DNA of 64,000 nucleotides from Devosia sp. 67-54 (lineage in GTDB: Bacteria > Pseudomonadota > Alphaproteobacteria > Rhizobiales > Devosiaceae): assembly GCF_001899075.1 (NCBI RefSeq), contig NZ_MKVA01000005.1, forward strand, positions 1,139,014 through 1,203,013. The letters run 5' to 3'. This document shows, piece by piece, positions 58,293 to 64,000 of this stretch. The notes beneath the pieces are model-generated. The model was not told the DNA's origin. It did no database searches and saw nothing but the letters and a program-made list of their open reading frames with translations. Each line of letters begins with the position of its first letter. Within the stretch, counting starts at the first letter, position 1. Made by a program: the position numbers and the translations under genes.

Positions 58293-59783
58293 ATGGTCGA
58301 CTCAAACGTCGCGCGCATCCGTCCTGCGGATGAAAAGAGCTTTCGTCTCGCCCCGCACAACATCGAGGCCGAGCAGGCGCTGCTGGGCGCGATCCTGGTC
58401 AACAACGAAGCCTTCTACCGCGTCTCCGACTTCCTGCTGCCCGAGCATTTCTACGAGCCGGTGCATCGCGAGATCTACGAGGTCGCCGGCAAGATCGTGC
58501 GCGCCGGCAAGGCGGCGACCCCGATCACCGTCAAGACCTACCTGCCCGACCGCCTGGTGGCCGACGTCACCATGCAGCAATATCTGAGCCGCCTCGCGGC
58601 GGAAGCCACCACCGTCATCAACGCCAACGATTACGGGCAGACGGTCTACGACCTCGCCATCCGTAGAACGCTGATCCAGATCGGCGAGGAGATGGTGTCG
58701 ACCGCCTACGACGCCGATGTCGAGATGACGGCGCCCAAGCAGATCGAGGAAGCCGAGAAGTCGCTGTTCGACCTCGCCGAGAAGGGCCGCTACGATGGCG
58801 GCTTCATGGGCTTCAACGAGGCGCTGACCGAAGCCATCAAGATGGCCGGCGAGGCCTACCAGCGCGACGGCCGCCTGTCGGGCATCGCCACCGGCCTCAT
58901 CGACATGGACCGGCAGATGGGCGGACTGCAGAAATCCGACCTCGTGATCATCGCCGGCCGGCCGGGCATGGCCAAGACCTCGCTCGCCACCACCATCGGC
59001 TTTCACGTCGCCAGCCAGTGGCAGGGCGAGATCACGCCCGACGGCCACCGCAAGACCGTGAACGGCGGCCAGGTCGGCTTCTTCTCGCTCGAAATGAGCG
59101 CCGAGCAGCTGGCGACCCGTATCCTGTCGGCGCAGGCGGAAATCTCGTCCGCCGACATCCGCCGTGGCAACATCCACGAGAGCCAGTTCAGCCGCCTCGT
59201 CGACGTCTCCAACATGCTGGCGCAGGTGCCGCTCTACATCGACGACACCGGCGGCCTGTCGGTGGCGCAGCTCGCCGCCCGCGCCCGCCGCCTGAAGCGG
59301 CAGAAGGGGCTCGACCTCATCATCATCGACTACATCCAGCTGCTCTCCGGCTCGTCCAAGCGCGCCAGCGAGAACCGGGTGCAGGAAATCACCGAGATCA
59401 CCACCACGCTCAAGGCGCTGGCCAAGGAGCTCGACGTGCCGATCATCGCGCTCAGCCAGCTCAGCCGCCAGGTCGAAAGCCGCGACGACAAGCGCCCGCA
59501 GCTCTCGGATCTGCGTGAATCGGGCTCGATCGAACAGGACGCCGACGTGGTGCTGTTCATCTATCGCGAGGAGTACTACCTCAAGAACAAGGAGCCGCGC
59601 GAAGGCACGCCGGAGCACATCACCTGGATAGGCGAGATGGAAAAGGTGCACGGCCGCGCCGAGATCATCATCGGCAAGCAGCGCCACGGCCCCACCGGCA
59701 CGGTGCAGCTCAGCTTCGAGGGCCAGTACACGCGCTTCGGCAATCTCGCGCCCGACCAGTATCTGCCGGAAAGATACGAATGA
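58293..59783 (+). CDS. dnaB: replicative DNA helicase
   Basis: 'APHNIEAEQALLGAILVNNEAF', 'LVIIAGRPGMAKTSLATTIGFHVA', 'FFSLEMSAEQLATRILSAQ', 'IIIDYIQLLSG'. Confidence 0.97.
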   Translation: MVDSNVARIRPADEKSFRLAPHNIEAEQALLGAILVNNEAFYRVSDFLLPEHFYEPVHREIYEVAGKIVRAGKAATPITVKTYLPDRLVADVTMQQYLSRLAAEATTVINANDYGQTVYDLAIRRTLIQIGEEMVSTAYDADVEMTAPKQIEEAEKSLFDLAEKGRYDGGFMGFNEALTEAIKMAGEAYQRDGRLSGIATGLIDMDRQMGGLQKSDLVIIAGRPGMAKTSLATTIGFHVASQWQGEITPDGHRKTVNGGQVGFFSLEMSAEQLATRILSAQAEISSADIRRGNIHESQFSRLVDVSNMLAQVPLYIDDTGGLSVAQLAARARRLKRQKGLDLIIIDYIQLLSGSSKRASENRVQEITEITTTLKALAKELDVPIIALSQLSRQVESRDDKRPQLSDLRESGSIEQDADVVLFIYREEYYLKNKEPREGTPEHITWIGEMEKVHGRAEIIIGKQRHGPTGTVQLSFEGQYTRFGNLAPDQYLPERYE

Positions 59784-60925
59784 TGCCCGCCCCCGCCATC
59801 GTCACAGGATACGGCGCCCGGCTGACGGTCGATCTGGGGGCGCTGATCCGCAACTGGCAGGCGCTCGACAAGGTGTCGGGCGGGGCGCTCACCGGCGCCT
59901 GCGTCAAGGCCGACGGCTACGGCCTCGGCATCGTCGCCGCCAGCAAGGCGCTGTACGCCGCCGGCGCCCGCTTCTTCTTCGTCGCCACGCCCGACGAGGG
60001 CCTCGCGGTACGCGCGGCGCTGCCCGACAGCTACATCTTCGTGCTCAACGGCCTCTATCCCGGCGCCGCCCCGCTCTATGTCGGCGAGCGGCTGATGCCG
60101 GTGCTCAACTCGCTGCCGATGCTGGAGGAGTGGCTGGTCGCCTGCCTCGGCCGCAACGAGGCGCTGCCGGCGGCGCTGCATTTCGACACCGGCATGAACC
60201 GGCTCGGCTTCCGCCTCAGCGAAACCTCGGTGGTCAAGCGCATGTGCGACGAGGTCGGCTACGCCCCGCAGATGGTGATGAGCCACCTCGCCTGCGCCGA
60301 CCAGCCGCTGCACGAAAAGAACCGCACGCAGCTGGCGCTGTTCACCTCGGTGATCGCGCAATTCCCCGGCATCCCGGCCTCGCTCGCCAACTCCGCAGCG
60401 ACCATGACCAGCCGCGACATGCATTTCCAGATGGTCAGGCCCGGCATCGCGCTCTATGGCGGCCGCGCCGTCAACGGCCGGCGCAACCCGATGGTGCCGT
60501 CGGTGACGCTGGAGGCGCCGATCCTGATGATCCGCGACGGCAAGACCGGCGAATCCGTCGGCTACGGCGCCACCTACACCCTCACCCGCGACAGCCGCCT
60601 CGCCATCGTGGCGCTCGGCTATGGCGACGGGCTGCTGCGGTCGCTGAGCGCCAGCAACCAGCATGCCGGCGGCCGCGCCTTCGTGCGCGGGCACACCGTG
60701 CCGTTCATCGGCCGCGTCTCGATGGACATGTGCGCCATCGACATCACCGACCTCGGCGACGACATCCCGGTGCCCGGCGAGATGGTCGAACTCCTCGGGC
60801 CACACGTCTCGGTCGACGACCAGGCCGACCCCGCCGGCACCATCGGCTACGAGATCCTCACCGCGCTCAAGGGCCGTTATTCGCGCACCTACGTCGATTC
60901 GAGCGCGCAGCCGGCCGCGAGCTAG
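59780..60925 (+). CDS. alr: alanine racemase
   Basis: 'LTVDLGALIRNWQALDKVSGGALTGACVKADGYGLG', 'VSMDMCAIDITDLGDDIPVPGEMVELLG'. Confidence 0.96.
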   Translation: MMPAPAIVTGYGARLTVDLGALIRNWQALDKVSGGALTGACVKADGYGLGIVAASKALYAAGARFFFVATPDEGLAVRAALPDSYIFVLNGLYPGAAPLYVGERLMPVLNSLPMLEEWLVACLGRNEALPAALHFDTGMNRLGFRLSETSVVKRMCDEVGYAPQMVMSHLACADQPLHEKNRTQLALFTSVIAQFPGIPASLANSAATMTSRDMHFQMVRPGIALYGGRAVNGRRNPMVPSVTLEAPILMIRDGKTGESVGYGATYTLTRDSRLAIVALGYGDGLLRSLSASNQHAGGRAFVRGHTVPFIGRVSMDMCAIDITDLGDDIPVPGEMVELLGPHVSVDDQADPAGTIGYEILTALKGRYSRTYVDSSAQPAAS

Positions 60926-61512
60926 GCGGTCTCGGCCAGCAGCGTGTAGCGGCCCTGCCCGCGGTGGCTGTAAATGAGCGCCGCGCGCTCGATGCGGGTC
61001 CGGACCGGCGGCTCGAGCGCCGTCTCGGGCACCGGCGCGCGGTCGTAGAGCAGCGTCAGATGCGGCACCGCCAGCGGCCGGCCGCGCGGATCGAGGCCGC
61101 GCGCGATCATCGCCTCCGCCAGGCCGCACGACAGGGCGCAGACCGCCGCGCCGCCCTCGGTCGGCCGCAGCACCACCGCCCGCGGCCCCTGCCCGCGACC
61201 GAAGCTCACCATCTTTCCGAAGGCCAGATCGAACGGCGCCACGGCGAAATCGAGCGCCGCCGCCCGCGCCGTCTCGACCTCCTCCGGGTCGAGCGCATCG
61301 GCGAAGCCCACGCCGAGCAGCGACACATGCAGCCGCCGCGGCCCGAACACCGGCGCCCGCACCCCGAACTCGCGCCGCAGCCGCGCCGCCAGTCCCGGCA
61401 TCGCCGCCGCCAGCTGCGGCCCCAGCATCAACGCAAAAAACACCACATCCCGCTCCCGCGGCTGCGGCCGCGCGAACATCGACAACTGCGCCATCGGGTC
61501 CTCCCGGGACAA
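60922..61512 (-). CDS. 2'-5' RNA ligase (2H phosphoesterase) family protein
   Basis: HxS motif 'LHVSLLG' and HxT motif 'PHLTLLYD'. Confidence 0.82.
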   Translation of the reverse strand: MSREDPMAQLSMFARPQPRERDVVFFALMLGPQLAAAMPGLAARLRREFGVRAPVFGPRRLHVSLLGVGFADALDPEEVETARAAALDFAVAPFDLAFGKMVSFGRGQGPRAVVLRPTEGGAAVCALSCGLAEAMIARGLDPRGRPLAVPHLTLLYDRAPVPETALEPPVRTRIERAALIYSHRGQGRYTLLAETA

Positions 61513-62160
61513 AGGCTAGCCCGAGGCAGGGGGATCGTTCAAGAACAAAACATGAACTTTCTTAGGTGGAGCGCACGTGTTCCCGACACCTCTGTCCCCC
61601 ACGTCACCGCCAATTTCCCCTTCCCCCACAAGCCCCTGCAACAAATCCACCGTCCGCCAATCCACCACCCTCCAGCCCGGGTGTACTCTCCACCGCATCC
61701 CCTCGCGATTGCGAGATCATGACGAGTGATTTGCGGGGGGAGATCGGTGTGGGTGGGGTGTCGACTCCATCCGGGCCGGTTCTGCCGGGAACCATGGGTG
61801 AGCCAATCCTGCACCCAGGGTCCGGGGATTGCCCCGAGGGTGTTGCCATCCGAGGAGCTTGGAGCTGTGGGGCCAACTCGGCAAGACCCCGCATCTCGAC
61901 GCGGTCCCTGCGCGCCGCAGTCAAGAGGCTGGTCGAAGGCAGGACCTGGTCATAAACCCCGGTCGCGTGGCGAGGCTCCGGTCTCACTACACGCCGTCTA
62001 CCGGCTCCGGGAGCGGGGCCTCGCCATGCCGCATACAGCATGCGGCGCCGACTGCCGCCGCAACCGGGCCACCGGAGGCGCGCGCTCGCCTTGTTCACTT
62101 TTCGTTCTTTACTGGCTGCTAGCCTTCCCGTACAAGAGCTGCGTCGTTTCCGGAGCCAGC

Positions 62161-63561
62161 ATGGCCAAAGCCAAGAGCGCCTATGTCTGCCAGTCCTGCG
62201 GCACCGCGCATGTGCGCTGGCAGGGCCGCTGCGAGGGCTGCGGCGAGTGGAATTCGGTGGTCGAGGAACTGGTCGATTCGGGCGTCGGCGCCGGCCCGAA
62301 GATGGCGACCGCCGGCGGCCGGCCGGTGGCGCTGGTGCCGCTCTCAGGCGAAACCGAAACCGCCGCCCGGGTCACCACCGGGCTCGGCGAGCTCGACCGG
62401 GTCACCGGCGGCGGCTTCGTCATGGGCTCGGCGGTGCTGGTGGGCGGCGATCCGGGCATCGGCAAATCGACGCTGCTGCTGCAGGCCGCGGCGGCCCTCG
62501 CCAACCAGGGCAAGCGCGTCGTCTACGTCTCGGGCGAGGAGGCGGTGGCGCAGGTGCGGCTCAGGGCGCAGCGGCTCGGCCTGGGCGAGGCCAATGTCCA
62601 GCTCGCGGCCGAAACCAATGTCGAGATCATCCTCGCCACGCTGCAGGCCGGCGCGGCGCCCGACCTTGTGATCATCGATTCCATCCAGACGCTGTGGACC
62701 GACCGGGTCGACAGCGCCCCTGGCACCGTCACCCAGGTGCGCACCTCGGCGCAGGCGCTCACCCGCTTCGCCAAGAAGTCGGGCGCGGCGATCGTGCTGG
62801 TCGGCCACGTCACCAAGGATGGCCAGATCGCCGGCCCCCGCGTGGTCGAGCACATGGTCGACGCGGTGCTGTATTTCGAGGGCGATTCCAGCCACACCTT
62901 CCGCATCCTGCGCGGCGTCAAGAATCGCTATGGCGCGACCGACGAGATCGGCGTGTTCGAGATGACGACGCTGGGCCTCAGCGAAGTCGCCAACCCCTCG
63001 GCGCTGTTCCTCGACCAGCGCGACACCGACGCGGCCGGCTCCGCCGTGTTCGCCGGCATGGAAGGCACCCGCCCGGTGCTGTGCGAGATCCAGGCGCTGG
63101 TCGCCCCCTCGCCGCTCGGCACGCCGCGCCGCGCCGTGGTCGGCTGGGATTCGTCGCGCCTCAGCATGGTGCTGGCGGTGCTCGAGACCCGTTGCGGCGT
63201 GCGCATCGGCGCCAACGACATCTACCTCAACGTCGCCGGCGGGCTGAAGGTCAACGAGCCGGCGGCCGACCTCGCGGTCGCGGCGGCGCTGATCTCCTCG
63301 CTCACCAATTCGCCGCTGCCGCCCGAGACCGTGTTCTTCGGCGAAATCTCGCTGGCCGGCGGCGTCCGCCCGGTGGTGCACGCCGCGCTGCGCCTGCGCG
63401 AGGCGCAGAAGCTCGGCTTCAAATCGGCCGTCACCGGCAAGCTCGGCGCCGGCGACGGCGGCGGCTTCCGGGTCAGCGAATATTCCGAGCTGGCGGAGCT
63501 GATCGGCAAAATCGCCGCCCGGGGCAGGCAATCGGCAACGGGCAGCGGGCAGCCGGATTAG
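62161..63561 (+). CDS. radA: DNA repair protein RadA
   Basis: 'YVCQSCGTAHVRWQGRCEGCGEWNSVVEE' zinc finger; 'GGDPGIGKSTLLLQAAAALA'; KNRYG motif. Confidence 0.97.
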   Translation: MAKAKSAYVCQSCGTAHVRWQGRCEGCGEWNSVVEELVDSGVGAGPKMATAGGRPVALVPLSGETETAARVTTGLGELDRVTGGGFVMGSAVLVGGDPGIGKSTLLLQAAAALANQGKRVVYVSGEEAVAQVRLRAQRLGLGEANVQLAAETNVEIILATLQAGAAPDLVIIDSIQTLWTDRVDSAPGTVTQVRTSAQALTRFAKKSGAAIVLVGHVTKDGQIAGPRVVEHMVDAVLYFEGDSSHTFRILRGVKNRYGATDEIGVFEMTTLGLSEVANPSALFLDQRDTDAAGSAVFAGMEGTRPVLCEIQALVAPSPLGTPRRAVVGWDSSRLSMVLAVLETRCGVRIGANDIYLNVAGGLKVNEPAADLAVAAALISSLTNSPLPPETVFFGEISLAGGVRPVVHAALRLREAQKLGFKSAVTGKLGAGDGGGFRVSEYSELAELIGKIAARGRQSATGSGQPD

Positions 63562-63689
63562 CCAGGATGAATCGACTGCCGTCCTTGCGGCTTTCCGTGC
63601 ACATCGGCGGCCTCCCTGCTTCGCCGCCTTGGCACAGCCCATATTAGCGGCTAAACGGGGCGCCAAAGGGCTCAAGGAACGGATCGAGC

Positions 63690-64000
63690 ATGGTTTTCAC
63701 TGGTGTCGACGTCGGCGTCGCCGTCCTCGTTCTGATTTCGGCGATCCTGGCGACAGCGCGCGGCTTTACCCGCGAAATCCTGTCGCTGGCGACTTGGGCG
63801 GGAGCTGCCGCCATCGCCGCCTACATGTATTTCTACCACAAGGACCTGGCCGAAAAGTACATCGACAACCCGCTGGTCGCGACCGGGGTCACGGTGGTCG
63901 GCACCTTCCTCGTGGCGCTGATCGTGCTCCATCTGCTCACCATGTGGATCGGCGACATGGTGGTCGACAGCCGCATCGGGCCGCTCGACCGCACCCTCGG
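63690..64000 (+). CDS. cvpA: CvpA family protein (truncated by window end)
   Basis: MVFTGVDVGVAVLVLISAILATARGFTREILSLATWAGAAAIAAYMYFYHKDLAEKYIDNPLVATGVTVVGTFLVALIV. Confidence 0.85.
   Translation, partial: MVFTGVDVGVAVLVLISAILATARGFTREILSLATWAGAAAIAAYMYFYHKDLAEKYIDNPLVATGVTVVGTFLVALIVLHLLTMWIGDMVVDSRIGPLDRTL

Noticed and set aside
61604-62098. 164-aa minus-strand ORF in the pre-radA gap
   Set aside because: No RBS, no domain and unusual composition; looks like a frame through a structured or repeat region rather than a gene.

Overview
High-GC alphaproteobacterial chromosome segment, most likely Hyphomicrobiales and possibly Devosia-like. That placement comes from gene content and order; no search was run. 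The right half follows a typical Hyphomicrobiales backbone: holC/pepA | lptF-(lptG remnant)-lptD-surA-pdxA-rsmA | gmk-yicC-mltG-fabF-acpP-fabG-fabD | rpsF-rpsR-rplI-dnaB-alr-radA-cvpA. The left half holds a giant repeat-containing OmpA-family protein, a porin, an amino-sugar catabolic neighbourhood (nagA, SIS deaminase, GntR, GH20 hexosaminidase, M81/MlrC peptidase, Gfo/Idh, SDRs), a PAS-GGDEF diguanylate cyclase, tRNA-Ser(GCT), a GT39-type glycosyltransferase with an LptG-like permease, a two-component system, a molybdopterin oxidoreductase and three toxin-antitoxin modules (TumE/A, VapBC, HicAB). No prophage, IS element or CRISPR array was recognised. The best leads are: (1) the lptG slot in the lptF-lptD operon is reduced to a 90-aa ORF resembling only the LptG C-terminus, while a full-length LptG-like gene sits about 18 kb away next to a GT39 gene; (2) a 58-bp hairpin unit repeated 2.75 times, directly abutting the fabG stop codon upstream of acpP; (3) a two-hairpin guanidine-II (mini-ykkC) riboswitch candidate upstream of a SugE/Gdx exporter; (4) hicAB flanked by two copies of the same 22-bp terminator sequence; (5) a roughly 650-bp non-coding, hairpin-dense gap upstream of radA. 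All calls are by reading; no alignments, folding or database searches were run.
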